Of a stretch of DNA of 64,000 bases, positions 23,928-35,331 are shown piece after piece. The position numbers and the translations under genes are program-made. Source of the stretch: Manduca sexta (taxonomy: Eukaryota; Arthropoda; Insecta; Lepidoptera; Sphingidae); contig NC_051138.1 in assembly GCF_014839805.1 (NCBI RefSeq), positions 13,018,983-13,082,982 on the forward strand. Reading direction: 5' to 3'. Numbering within the stretch: position 1 is the first letter of the stretch; every line of letters begins with the position of its first letter. The notes below the pieces were generated by a model, which made no database searches, was not told where the DNA came from, and saw only the letters and a list, made by a program, of their open reading frames with translations.

Positions 23928-24070
23928 CCTCATGGGGTAGGCAGAGGTACAACCACTTTTCGCCTTGTACGTTCCGTCCAATGATGTGATAGAAGACGAG
24001 CCAATCCCTATATCAAGCACAAATTCCAGACTTCGGGCTGATTCTAAGTTACAAAACTAAATCCCATTTT
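23928..24070 (-). mobile_element. tRNA-SINE body fragment
   Basis: On the minus strand it reads 'aatcagcccgaagtctgga', 'tatcacatcattggacgga', 'aaggcgaaaagtggttg' and 'tacctctgcctacccca', co-linear with the SINE at 15262-15495. The tRNA-like head is too decayed to read. Confidence 0.65.
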
Positions 24071-24659
24071 CCGATTTTTCCCATCATCCCAGCCATCTAT
24101 ATTAACCCCCCCTATCAAATGAAATCAATGAAAGTATACATCCACAGCATATTTCAACAAATAGTGTCGTCGAAGTATAATAATTGACCAAATTATTTTT
24201 GCTATAGAAGGAAAAATAATTTGTATCATGTAATGTAATAATTTTCCAACTTTATTATATTCAGAAAGAGATAACATTCCTGTTAAAAACAAAACACCAT
24301 CTTTATTATATTTTGTTCCATTCAATAACTTTTACAAAATTATTTGTATATTTTGTTACACTAACAAAGCCAGAAAGTTAATGTTTCACGTTAATCTTAA
24401 AGGCCTTATGAACGAACAAATGTCTAGTTACAGATATTAAGTATACTCATTAGATGCGATAAACGACGTGATACTCAGATTGCTTTATAATAAATCATAG
24501 TGTAGTGCATCTATAATGTTATACCTAACCATTTGTTACACGACATCACTAGAATTAACATGATGTCCGTTCTAACTTTGTAACTACAGAACAATAAAGG
24601 ACACGAAGAACGCAACACAAAGAAAACACATACACACCCACACACTCACATATACACCA

Positions 24660-24835
24660 ACTCTTTTTATTCTCGAGAGGTTAAACAGAAGCGCAACTAG
24701 CACTCTCACTTTTAGTCCCGTATTCCGTCCCAAGATGTCAGATCATAAAAATCCAATATGACTTCACCCATCCTAGAGATCGAACCCAGGCCCTAAGGCC
24801 AGGCAGTAACAACCATTGACATATATTCCATAGAC
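24660..24835 (-). mobile_element. Degenerate tRNA-SINE
   Basis: A minus-strand B-box-like GGGTTCGATCTC (complement of about 24775-24788) is followed by 'gtcatattggatttttatg', 'catcttgggacggaata' and 'gttgcgcttctg', a diverged version of the SINE family body. An adjacent CA-rich simple stretch lies at 24620-24655. Confidence 0.5.
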
Positions 24836-24954
24836 ACGAACGTCCATATAAACTATTTGATCAAATTCTGGAGTTAGAACTTAAGTTAGCTGCAGCGCAA
24901 AAACATGAATCGTCGTCTAACCAAACTTTCAACAAGCGGTGCTAAAGCGCTTTA

Positions 24955-25010
24955 AATAGTATATAAGTAAAATGACAACCAATACCGGATTGCAGTACAC
25001 TTCAATTGAA
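24955..25010 (+). promoter_or_regulatory. Weak candidate TATA core promoter
   Basis: TATATAAG at 24960-24967 lies about 34 bases upstream of a GCAGT initiator-like site at 24992-24996, a plausible insect TATA/Inr spacing. No open exon with splice signals follows within several hundred bases. In AT-rich DNA such a pair arises readily by chance. Confidence 0.2.
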
Positions 25011-25410
25011 CACAGTGAGTGTTCAGAGCGCCAGATCTAGTACATAATATATATCGACGGTAATAACCAATAAGAAATAGTAGCCAACAAAGTTACTGCT
25101 ACTAAAAACCAATCAAGCAATCAACATCAAACCAAACATTGGAACGCAATCAAATGCTATATCATAACGAGATCCAAATAAATCCATTCGCCTATTTAGT
25201 ATGACATTAAGTGAGGATGTGTAGGTATAGTGCTGGTTAATGCGTCTGCCGTCCGGTCTGGTCACTTCCGCTCAAATTACGCGGAGAACTGGTATTGGAC
25301 CTCGTGCTTTAATGTGTTGGTAGTTATTGGAATTCCGATGGTTTAATTTGGTTTCTATTGCATATAACAGAACAGGAGTGAATACCTGACGATGGAGCCT
25401 ATATTAGAAT
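25011..25410. other. No gene seen
   Basis: No exon recognised. The block 25215-25390 is slightly GC-richer and adjoins the PLE terminus, so it may be part of that element. Confidence 0.35.
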
Positions 25411-25620
25411 TTTATAAGTATCATGATTTTTATGTTTACGCGAATGTTAGACATTGAAATAAAACTATTTTATCGCTATTTTTTATATTATCATTTTTTC
25501 AAGACATTTCGAAGACTTTAAAGCCTTTCTGGTCACAAGGGGAACTTAACGTCGGGAGACAATGATAACATAAAAAAAAGCGACAAAATCCATAAAAATA
25601 GTTTTATTTCAATATCTTAT
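25411..25620. mobile_element. Penelope-like element terminal foldback
   Basis: Inverted arms of about 50 bp face each other: left 'attgaaataaaactatttt' and 'tatattatcatt', and the complement of the right arm 'attgaaataaaactatttt' and 'tatgttatcatt'. Between them is 'gacatttcgaagactttaa' then 'ctggtcacaaggggaact', the counterpart of the 3' motif 'cgtgaccacgaaggctgca' beside the PLE at 42 kb. It is a solitary PLE terminal structure without coding sequence. Confidence 0.6.
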
Positions 25621-26444
25621 CAGTAAATAAATGTGCTGCTTTTAACAAAATGAAATACGAATACTTTTTTTTAAATGCACTTTATTTATATCTCAGACTT
25701 ATTTTGACAAGAGCTCCAGACTTTCGAGCCCTATCCTCTATCTTGGAAACTGCTTTTCGTGGTAAAGAGTTTATGTTACGAAATAGATAATGTTTAACAT
25801 TTTATAAGTTCGAATAAAATATTTCATTTAGACAATTGTTTAGTTTTTTTATAATACCAATAAACCAACAATGCGTCCGTGATTACCCCCTAAACTCACA
25901 AGACCAAAAGCATCGGAGTTGCGTCAATAGTATTCAAAAACTATATTTCAATATTACGAATGGGATATGGTAGAAGGAGATCTGCGCCAACTTTAAGCCA
26001 TTAACTGGAAAGAGCTGTTGCAAGATAAGGACAGCTGGACAACTCTCGTTTTGGAGACAGACCGCTGAGCCAGCGGAGTTAGTTATCGCGTATTTAGACT
26101 TTTTAAATATGATTGCATGTGAATGAACAACCTTAAAGAATGGCTGGAAGAGGAGGGCTATTTGGGTCTTCGGCAATCTCAACATGTTAAACGCAAACAA
26201 GTCGTCACTTTATATTGGTTTTCTGTAATGAGTTTTATAATTATCTGCATCGAGCCCATTCGTGTTGTACAAGTGTCTACAGAGTCAATCTCTTTTCTTT
26301 GAATTGGTATTAACGTTAATTATATTACATTTCAATACGGTAACAATTGATGTTACTTCTTTCCAATAATATTTAGCAAAACGGATCTACATAAAATCTT
26401 TGTTTGAGTATTTTTTATTAATATTCTTTTTAAATTGCTCTATG
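25621..26444. other. No gene supported
   Basis: AT-rich. An 88-codon minus frame at 25934-26200 has no recognised domain and no convincing splice context. Confidence 0.4.
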
Positions 26445-26635
26445 TTTCTCGCGGCTTCGTTCGTTTGAAAAGCCATTCCCGATACAATAGTCTCTAAAAA
26501 CAGGATAAAAGTAGCCTTTGTGTTAGTCTAGAATATGGTCTACTCGTGTACCAAATTTCATGCAAATCCGTTCAATTTTTTCTGCGTTTACATCTAACAA
26601 TTTTTTTCACATACTTACTATTTTATTATATAAAT
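26445..26635 (-). mobile_element. Helitron-like 3' body fragment
   Basis: Read on the minus strand: 'atgaaatttggtacacgag', 'ctaacacaaaggctactttt', 'atcctgttttt', then 'aacgaacgaagccgcgaga', which is the usual body and the start of the terminal GC hairpin of lepidopteran non-autonomous Helitrons. The CTAG end is missing. Confidence 0.45.
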
Positions 26636-27102
26636 AAAAATATTAATTATGACTATATAAATATGACTAATAATATTAAATAAAAGAACAGGAACTCCCA
26701 AACGAAGTAAATTTCAAACACATCTCTTAAACAATAATGAGTCAAAGATTATGGATATTAAATTAGCATAAATGAATTAATTCCATCGCTTTATTAAATC
26801 CCGCTATAAATTACACGAAACTATGATAATGAGAAATAAAGAATCCCACATATATCACACATAATAGCCCCATATCCGTCAATAAAAGCGTTTTGTACGG
26901 AAACTGCGTTTTGATTTTATTAACATGGTGAAAAGGAAAAGTGGTGCGGTAAGTATTGTATCAATATTTATGAATAGTATGTTCGAAGAAGAGATGCTTT
27001 GTGATTTCGTTTGGCTGATGAGGAATAAATCTTTTTAGGATACCGTATCTTAAAAAGAGATCCTTATAGGATCACTGTGTTGTTTCTCAGTCTGTCAAAA
27101 CC

Positions 27103-27330
27103 CCTTTTAAATCGACTTCAAAAAAGATGGAGGTACTCTATTAACCTATATTTTTTTATGTTTGTTTCCTCAAAACTTATCACTGGGTGAACCGATTGTG
27201 ATAATTCTTTTTTTGCACTGGTGCTTCCCTTATAGTCCGATATAATATTCATTGTTATTCGACCCTTGACTGCGGAGATACATCAGAAAACTCTTAAAAT
27301 AATGTCTTCAACTATAATGTCGTCAATGTG
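27103..27330 (+). repeat. 'GACTTCAAAAAAG' interspersed repeat fragment
   Basis: 'atcgacttcaaaaaagatgg' then 'atgtttgtttcctcaaaac' and 'tcactgggtgaaccgattg' is a pattern I recognise as frequent in lepidopteran intergenic DNA. A fragment of the start occurs at about 14660. The class is not determined. Confidence 0.4.
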
Positions 27331-28314
27331 TACTGATTTTTACCAATACAAAAAGGCAAAAATATAATAACCTTATAACCAAAAATTATACCGACTCCAA
27401 AATTATTAACCAGTACGTAGATAATGTAAAATTAGTATTTGGTTTTTAATGGTTTTGGAATGCGGTATAATTTTCTCTGGAACGCGTACAGGTTTATTAT
27501 GTTTAAATTTATAACAAATACCTTGGCAGACGGTTTCTTGCAGCTTTTAAATATCCAACTTGCAAATTAACACGATTAAAAGATATGACCGTTGATCTCA
27601 CATATTTTGCGATTTCACTAAGAAATCAAAATGTATAGAGTACTTGCCGTTGACCTACAAACATGAAATTTAGCAAGAGGCAATATCCTACAGCGCTTGG
27701 ATAAAATAAAATTCTAAATGATACTTTAATAACAAAAAAGAAATTACTATTACAAACTTATTATTTGCGGTTGGAGCAATAACCATGTCTACGGAACGTA
27801 TGGTAAAGATAAGTTTGTTAACTTTGGAATAAAATATTATGATATTTCAAAGTTATTTCAAATAATAATATATTATATAATTTACCTACAATTTTGTAAG
27901 GAACCCTCGCTGCGCGAATTCGTCGCGCACTTGTCCAGTTTTATTTATGAATTGTATAACACGAGCAAGTTGGTACCCTGATGTTATGATATACACATAT
28001 GGCTGCTGCCGCCCTTAAATATACAGGGATTAAGGTTGAATATTAGGGCCTTTGGAAAATATTCCATATTGCCATACGTCATGTACATCCTCTTGTGCTA
28101 AGGTTTGAAGGACACTTCAGTTACTTCGTGTTTCAACTATGGATACTACTGGATTTAGTAAAACCATTTAATCAAGTGACTTACCAATCGTATTAGTTGA
28201 GTAACAAGTGACTCAAAACTATCTTATTTTTCACTAGATATCTAATCTATCGTGCTAAAACATTTAATTCAGAAATGTTTGAAAACGTTCTTCTCAATAT
28301 AACATAAACATAAA
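27331..28314. other. No gene seen
   Basis: AT-rich sequence without recognised exon or element. Confidence 0.45.
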
Positions 28315-28400
28315 TATAATGATTTCTTATGTTTACGCGAATGTTAGACATTGAAATTAAACTAATTTTCCGGATTCTATCGCGGTTTTTTGTTTTTATT
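28315..28400. repeat. Penelope-like terminus, one arm
   Basis: 'tgtttacgcgaatgttagac' and 'attgaaattaaactaatttt' then 'ggattctatcgcggttttt' duplicate the left arm of the PLE terminus at 25.4 kb almost exactly up to the loop. The partner arm is absent. Confidence 0.55.
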
Positions 28401-28689
28401 TTTATTTTTTATTTTTTTATTTTATTTTATAAACATAAATATGAATATGGATGAAAACAACTATTAAAAATAACAGAAGGCTTACTTTATTTTATAACTG
28501 ATAATTTAAATATATGAATAATTAAGTATTTTATTACGCCATATAGTTTCCGCTTAGATCTAACTAAAGAGGCGCCAAGTCGTTATGGACACCGATATCG
28601 GGTGGCATATTAAATCCACAGAGTTTCACGCAAGATACAATATAACAAAATATTATGTCATAACAGCAAAGGTTTGTAAAGTCTATGCC

Positions 28690-28750
28690 TTTGGCGATAG
28701 ACTCCTCCTATCACATCGCGAGAAGGAACACACTTGGCAAGAGGTAGATA
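28690..28750 (+). repeat. Short SINE body fragment
   Basis: 'ggcgatagactcctcctatc' and 'aaggaacacacttggcaag' correspond to the middle of the SINE family body at 15262-15495. Both ends are lost. Confidence 0.5.
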
Positions 28751-28879
28751 AATAAGGTAAATGCGCGTACTGTGCTTGTTTTGTTGGTAAAATCAATACT
28801 GTTCATAGTTATTTTTGAATAGGAGTCTGGCTATGCTATACAAGCAGGTCTTTTTTTGTTCCGGTTTGAAAAATACAAA

Positions 28880-29217
28880 AAGCGGTGATAGCCTAGTTGG
28901 GTGTGGGACGGAATGCTAAGACGAATGTCCACAGGTTCAAATCCCAAGGGCACACACCTCTGACTTTTCTAAAATCATGTGTGTATTCTTTGTGAATTTA
29001 TCGTTCGCTTTAACGGTGAAGGAAAACATCGTGAGGAAACCTGCACATCTGAGAAGTTCTCTATAGAAATTTCTAAAGTGTGTGAAGTCTACCAATCCGC
29101 ACTAGGCCAGCGTGGTGGACTAAGGCCTAATCCCTCTCAGTAGTAGAGAGGGATTAGGCCTCGTGCCGTGCTCAGCAGTGGGCAAGTATATAATACAGGG
29201 CTGATGTTATTATTATC
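28880..29217 (+). mobile_element. Full-length tRNA-derived SINE (second family)
   Basis: The polymerase III A box TGATAGCCTAGTTGG (28886-28900) and B box GGTTCAAATCC (28934-28944) form the tRNA-like head. The body follows: 'cggtgaaggaaaacatcgtg', 'gtgaagtctaccaatccgc', 'ccagcgtggtgga', 'gctcagcagtgggca', 'acagggctgat', and a (TTA)n-type tail. It is the complete counterpart of the truncated copies at 4.9 and 47.2 kb. It differs from them by an inverted duplication of GAGGGATTAGGCC (arms 29124-29137 and 29147-29160) that creates a 14-bp hairpin. No clear target duplication is visible. Confidence 0.9.
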
Positions 29218-30367
29218 TTTATTTTAAAGGTATTTTTTTTACATTTTTACATATACATTTATTATTATTATTATTGAAAGATACAATATTACGAGTCTTA
29301 GGCCCTATTTTACAAGTTAATGTAGATAGTACTAATTTTAATACTTTTTATTTGGGAGCATAGATGAGAGTGTGACTTTTGTATTTGGTCGGCATACATT
29401 TATGTGATGAATTTACTCAGAAATTGTGAAACAGGCACTACGGTCTCAAGCCGTTGATAGTTGTAAATAAAACTTTGGTTGTTACTTCTGTTTATGTGTA
29501 AACCATTTATCTTCACCATTTATTCGTGGGCTCTTTTACCGGTGAAACTAACGCGTGTTTCTGTCGATCACGTCAGCAGCGCATTACGTTTAAGAAGTCG
29601 TTAAAACAAATTCCACAGAAAGTGGGCCAATAAAAACTCAATCTTGATTAATAAACCTTTACACAGACGTTCATACCCGCTAGGTGGCTAATGCATTTGA
29701 CCCCGCATCTACGCGTGTTAGCGTTTGAACTATGCTCCTAATGCTCACACACAAATCACCATCGTAAAGTTTCCCATCACACGTCAAGCGGCAGTCACGA
29801 CAAATCGTATAAGAATTACCGCTCATCTATCAATACGGCCACGTGTTACTTAATACGCAATCTATTACGCATTCTGTGTGTGTTGTTTTGTATGTTTACA
29901 GTGTTGAGACAGCAATGTACAACGCATTGATAGATAAAACAATAATCATGATTGATCGAGGTACCAGTGGCTTGATGTATTGGAGCTGGGCAGCTATCAA
30001 AATTATTGAAACCCTCGTTTCACAATTAACAGACTATATTTGAATAAATTTGCGTCAGTTTACAAAGAGATGGATATAAATCTAATTATCAGATTGATTA
30101 TATTGTGTATACGTTTTATGTGTTGGCGCGCAATTCCATCAATAAATCAATGTTGGTGTGTTTATTTATTATGTTAAACAAATAAGCGTGGATGAAATAT
30201 AATTATGGGTTTATTTTCGTGGGTCTGATGTCGAAATATTAATAAAAGTTTATATTTGTTATTGGCCGGTTATTTTATGGACACTAATAATACTACGTTA
30301 AATTTACAAAATAAATTATATCGAATATATCGTATAATTATATGTATACTGCATAGTGTATGCTATA
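29218..30367. other. No gene supported
   Basis: AT-rich, with (ATT)n near 29260. A 66-codon frame ending at 30043 follows an acceptor-like TTTACAG, but no partner donor or domain can be seen. Confidence 0.4.
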
Positions 30368-30369
30368 TA

Positions 30370-30392
30370 CTTAGTCTGGCCATAAATACTGT
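30370..30392 (+). repeat. Mariner left terminal inverted repeat
   Basis: Begins CTTAGTCTGGCCATAAATAC. It pairs with 31651-31673 at 20 of 23 positions. Confidence 0.88.
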
Positions 30393-30511
30393 TACACTTA
30401 ATTATAAAAAAATATTACATTTGAATTTCGAATCTGTCATTTTTATACGATTGTTCATTGTGTTTTCTCATTTTGGCGCCAATACATTGTAAAATATTTT
30501 GCGATATTAAA

Positions 30512-31549
30512 ATGGTGTGGGGTGATAAAGAGAACCGAATCGCTGTGATAGCATTACACAAAGTAGGTATGGAGCCAAATGCAATTTTTAAAACTCTCCA
30601 TACACTTGGTATTAGTAAAATGTTTGTGTACCGGGCTATTAATAGGTACAATGAGACCTCCTCTGTTTGTGACAGAAAAGATCTGGCCGTCCACGTAGTG
30701 TTCGTACGAAAAAGGTGGTCAAAGCAGTAAGGGAAAGAATTCGAAGAAATCCTGTCCGAAAGCAAAAGATTTTATCTCGGGAAATGAAGATAGCACCTAG
30801 AACCATGTCGCGTATTTTAAAAGATGACTTAGGACTTGCAGCCTATAAGAGACGCACTGGCCATTTCTTAACTGATAATTTAAAGAAGAATAGGGTGGTA
30901 AAATCGAAACAACTACTGAAGCGGTACGCAAAGGGAGGTCACAGAAAAATTTTGTTTACGGATGAGAAAATTTTTACAATTGAGCAACATTTTAACAAAC
31001 AAAATGACCGTATTTATGCTCAAAGCTCTAAGGAAGCTTCCCAATTAGTCGACAGAGTGCAACGTGGACATTATCCGACTTCAGTGATGGTTTGGTGGGG
31101 TGTTAGCTATGAAGGAGTGACTGAGCCATATTTTTGTGAAAAGGTATCAAAACATCGGCACAAGTGTATCAAGATACCATTCTTGAGAAGGTAGTTAAGC
31201 CCCTTAACATCACCATGTTCAATAACCAAGTATGGTCCTTCCAGCAAGACTCGGCGCCGGGTCATAAAGCTCGGTCCACGCAGTCTTGGTTGGAATCGAA
31301 CGTTTCGGACTTCATCAGAGCTGAAGACTGGCCGTCGTCTAGTCCCGATCTTAATCCGCTGGATTATGATTTGTGGTCAGTTTTAGAGAGTACAGCTTGC
31401 TCTAAACGCCATGATAATTTGAGTCCCTAAAACAATCTATACGATTGGCAGTGAAGAATTTTCCCATGGAAAGAGTGCGTGCTTCTATTGATAACTGGCC
31501 TCATCGTTTAAAGGACTGTATTGCAGCCAATGGAGACCACTTCGAATAA
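30512..31549 (+). pseudogene. DD37D mariner transposase, three frameshifts
   Basis: Cut-and-paste transposase of about 346 codons, a normal length for the family. The N-terminal paired helix-turn-helix region spans residues 1-110: the first HTH reads VWGDKENRIAVIALHKVG, a GRPR-type linker follows at about residue 60, and the second HTH contains KILSREMKIAPRTMSRILK. The catalytic domain has FTDEKIF (first Asp about residue 150), QQDSAPGH (second, about 247) and NPLDYDLW (third, about 285). Second and third Asp have 37 residues between them, which places it in the DD37D (maT/mori-like) mariners rather than the DD34D ones. Three single-base losses disrupt the frame, near 30680 (A-run), 31145 (A-run) and 31421 (G doublet). 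No in-frame stop occurs within the three open segments. The start is the ATG at 30512, directly before the HTH. The protein cannot be made as the sequence stands. Confidence 0.92.
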
Positions 31550-31650
31550 GCTTTTTATATTTTTAATTGTTTTATATTTATGTATTAAACTGACACACTG
31601 TAAAAGTAATAAATGTTATTTGCAGTTAACAATTTTCTTTTTTCTTTATT

Positions 31651-31673
31651 ACAATATTTATGGCAAGACTAGG
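31651..31673 (-). repeat. Mariner right terminal inverted repeat
   Basis: The complement begins CCTAGTCTTGCCATAAATAT. It is followed by TA at 31674-31675. Confidence 0.88.
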
Positions 31674-31675
31674 TA

Positions 31676-32714
31676 CTTACTGTATCACCGACTGCTGGCT
31701 ATCTTCTACTAGTGCGATGGTCTAGACCTTACTCCGCGATTCTGGCCTAACGCTAATTGGCCGATGTCACTCATCTACGAAATACTAATGATTTTTTGTA
31801 CGTTTTCTCATATTTTCCTTTAACATTAAAGCCGTAATAGGCTACTCATCTGAATCTATTTAGTTCGAAATTGAACCAGTTGCAAACGGAACGGACTTCC
31901 TCTGCCACTTCGCATTAACATATTGAACGCATTGGATTTCCGACTAGTTTATAGAGGCCTGAGATTATAACATAATTAGCTGAGTCATTTTAATAAAAAC
32001 GCGCTGAGAACGTGGATTTATTACCTATAAAACATTGAATTTTGGATATTTCTTATCTGGGTATCTAAATAGTAATGAAATAACATTCGACTAAACGAGT
32101 GGTTAATCTCTGCCTAGCCCTAAAATAGACTTGATGCTATACAAGTACTGAACTGAAGAATAAAAAGGCATGATGATGTATAAGTACTGACAAGCTGGCG
32201 CATTAATTAGATCGGCTTGTTAGTTTCATACGGAAACCAATAAGATGTAGGTATATTCAAACTTTACAAAGGGTCTCAAAACGTAGACAAGATAAAAGTT
32301 TTCTACAATTGCCAAAATACCTTTTTCATTAAAAACCCCATACTAACTAGTTTACAGCCGTTTCCAGTAAGCAATCCCAATCTCAATCGTCAATCTAATT
32401 CCAAGAATGAACCAATCGAAATAACTCATTTGTTAGCGTATTAAAACCTTCGATCTGATTGGTCCAATTTTGAGATCGAAAAGCTAGATTGGGATCGTTT
32501 ATTGAACATGATAAGACTCATAGAACTGAAACGGTGTACATTCCTAACGACACGCGAGACGATACGCTGCGACAGGAAACTTGAAACGTCACGGTCAATC
32601 GGTAGCTTTCTCGTTCTCACCAGACGACACCGTCACAGAGTGTGAGTCTACTGAGAAAATATCAATGGGAGTGTATTCCGAGATGGCTTTAGCATGATAC
32701 ATCTACTAGCGAGG
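31676..32714. other. No gene seen
   Basis: No exon recognised. A weak local duplication ('gatgctatacaagtactga' / 'gatgatgtataagtactga') lies at 32130-32190. Confidence 0.45.
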
Positions 32715-33040
32715 GATCGAACCGGTGGTAAGTCTCTCATATATGAGAGGCCTTCTTGGTAGGTACTATCGCATTGTCTATTTATACCGCAACAGTGTGT
32801 AGTCACTATTGTGTTCCGATTTGAAGGACATTGTAGCTAGTGGAACTACTGGACATACTGATACTTAACAACTTATATCTTAAGATGGCGAGCGCAGTGT
32901 CCAAAGCGCAGTGGAATTCCAAACAATACTTTGTAATTCTAGATGTTGGATGGTGTTTATACTGTTTATGGTCGGTCGTATCGCTTACCATTAGGCGAAC
33001 GGCAAGCTTGTCTCGTCATTCAAAGAAATAAACAAAAAAA
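32715..33040 (+). mobile_element. LINE-type 3' UTR repeat, copy 2
   Basis: Co-linear with 17690-18010, from 'ccggtggtaagtctctcat' to the 'cgtcattcaaagaaataaac' tail. It lacks a short 'gcagc' segment and carries a partial duplication ('gcgcagtgtccaaagcgcag') near 32892. The short frames over it on both strands are incidental. Confidence 0.7.
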
Positions 33041-33110
33041 AGAACAATAATAATAATCAACTCTCGTCATTCGATACTGTCTGTATCCTACGTTTACTGT
33101 TAGGAATATT

Positions 33111-33280
33111 TCCTCCCTATCTTTCTATTTGATTAATTTCGTTGCGGGATAAAGACAAATTAGTGTTCCCTGAGACTCGCCGAGCTCACTTCTCGGTGAA
33201 ATAAATTGCGTATTGCGTGTCAATGCTGATCTTGACTCACAGGAGTTGCAGTGGTGGGTGGGAGGTCAAAAATGTCTTCA
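33111..33280 (+). mobile_element. Unclassified 170-bp interspersed repeat, copy 1
   Basis: Matches 42226-42397 along its length: 'tcctccctatctttctattt', 'gattaatttcgttgcggga', 'ccctgagactcgccgag', 'ctcggtg', 'gctgatc', 'caggagttg' and 'agtggtgggtg'. It has no inverted termini, no evident tRNA-like boxes and no coding capacity. The second copy has a 13-bp target duplication, so it moves like a retroposon. Confidence 0.75.
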
Positions 33281-35195
33281 TCACGTGCAGTAGGGTCACT
33301 TAAGCGAACCCATTTAAAAAGTAAAAAAATAATTATAAATCAGAATAGTTGTTACCCGTTAAATATCCCTTTGAGTACTATAATTATGATATCGTTAGTT
33401 ATGAAAACCAATACCTAATACGAGAAGTATTAAACACTATTAGATTTACTGTAAATGAATTATAGAAGTCTAAAGACAATAGTGTTAAAACACTGATAGA
33501 ACTTCATAATATCGATTTGGATTCATAATAATTTTGGGCGACAAATTGCCTTTTTTTACAAAACTACCCTCGTCGTTCATCGCTCAAATACATTGTCCGC
33601 CTAACAAGTCTCATTCATCCACAAAATTGATGTTATCTCGCATTAATTTTTTTGGCACACCATATTTTTTAGCAGCAAATTTTTTTTCAAAAATGACTTT
33701 TTCAAATTTGCACCTTTGTCGTTTTTACGGCTAATTTCTCGATAGAAGTATTTCCGGTGGGTCGGTGTTTTTTTAACCCATATGTTACGCTATAACCATG
33801 GTTCTTGAGAGCGTTTTTATTAAGGTCAATTCGGTCCTTTGGTTATGTTTTCCTTGAATTAATTGAGGTTCGAATCGGATGTTTGTTTTTTGTAAGGACG
33901 TATTGGTTAACATAAGGTGACTCGTCATTAGGTATTGCATTTGAAGTTTGAACCATAATCGAATTCATTTTTATGTCAATCAATAAGTTGAATTGTTAAG
34001 TAGATTATTATTAATTAATAATTGACAAAAAATATGTCACCTCTGTTTATGTGGTGCAGGGTGCAATGACTCAGATACGAAACGAAAGGCAAACAAAAAC
34101 GCAAAAACATATTTAGCACAAAAACTAAATCAGCAATGTTTGAGTCCTGGGTGCTATAAAACTCGTAGTCCCGGATACTCAGAATACAAGACCTCGATTC
34201 GAATATAGTGATAATACATTTCAACTTCGGTTTATTTAATTCATCGCCTAGCTAAAATATCCAATCCGTTAAAACAATAAATAGTAAAACAATCTCGAAC
34301 AAGCTTAATCATCCACTAGAAAGCAACTTTGACGACCACAAATCACAATTTCAACAGTGCAAACAGCAAATTGGTTCGCAACAAATAATTATATTTTATT
34401 GCTTACATTTCTCCAGATAACAGTGGGTACATTATTCAAGCCTTGACTAGAGTTACTGCTCAGTACTCGTGGGTTATGGATTGCATTTGAATTTATATTC
34501 GAACTATTTTCGCCGTTTATTTTTTTCGTGTTCTAAATTTAAAAACATCTCCAATTGCAAAGGATTGATGCTATTACGATATAATATTTGAAATCAATTT
34601 AATCGGATATTTTATGACAAAATAATTAGGTCGTAACATTTCTAGGCATTTAAGATATTTTAGAAAACTAATTGTCAATTTTCTATCGATATATATCCTG
34701 ACCAGGGTAATAAAAATCCTCTCAAAAACAAAAATGGTGCCCGCAAAGTAAGGTTCTCTACTGATCGAGCCAAAATTATTTTTTAAACATCTAGAAACGA
34801 AATCAAATACAAAAAGTCTAATCGCTGAAATCGATCTGACTACAATATTCTAAGAAGTAAGTATATCAAAGTCAATAAACTAAGAAACATTATAAGTGAC
34901 TTGTTAATTTCCGAATGTACGTCGGGATTTAATTTACAATATCCACAGCAACAAAATGGTCAAGCGCTATATTGACCATAAATAAACCATAGTAGAACAC
35001 AGTTTGAGCGCTCCGAACGTTATAATGTTACCGGTTACCCAATTTCCGATCCCACGCGTTTTGACTTAATTTGGTAACCTTCAATTTTAATACGTATACT
35101 ATTAAATTATACGTATACTATTATACGTATAAAAATAAAAGAACTAGAATAAACAAACTTACTGAGATAATTTTATATTTTTTTATTGCGATTTA
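33281..35195. other. No gene seen
   Basis: AT-rich sequence with a short (TACGTATACTATTA)-type local repeat at 35091-35141. Open frames are short and without domains. Confidence 0.45.
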
Positions 35196-35199
35196 ATTC

Positions 35200-35331
35200 T
35201 TTATCTATATCTTTACTTATAATAAATCTGTAGAGAGGTAAATTCTGTTCATGAAATATATTTCCAAAATAAAAATAACTATCAGGGGGTGATTAGGGAT
35301 CGATACTGATGCCAAAAATGCAATCTATCTA
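35200..35331 (+). repeat. Extra copy of Helitron 5' end in tandem
   Basis: About 110 bp starting CTTATAATAAATCTGTAGAG at 35216 is repeated at 35338, a period of 122 bp. Differences are a handful of substitutions and small indels. This duplicates the 5' end of the Helitron that follows. Confidence 0.8.

Larger units (their letters stand above)
30368..31675 (+). mobile_element. Mariner-type transposon (DD37D), 1304 bp
   Basis: The element spans 30370-31673 and is flanked by TA dinucleotides (30368-30369, 31674-31675), the mariner target duplication. The terminal inverted repeats match at 20 of 23 positions: left CTTAGTCTGGCCATAAATAC..., right (complement) CCTAGTCTTGCCATAAATAT.... A 142-bp leader precedes the transposase frame and about 125 bp follow its stop. 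All structural parts are present, and only three single-base losses break the gene, so the insertion is fairly young or only recently inactivated. Confidence 0.92.

Noticed and set aside
29843..30043. Possible exon after TTTACAG
   Set aside because: No donor, no domain, and the peptide has no family resemblance.
30415..30765. 116-codon minus frame over the mariner
   Set aside because: Shadow of the transposase N-terminus on the opposite strand.
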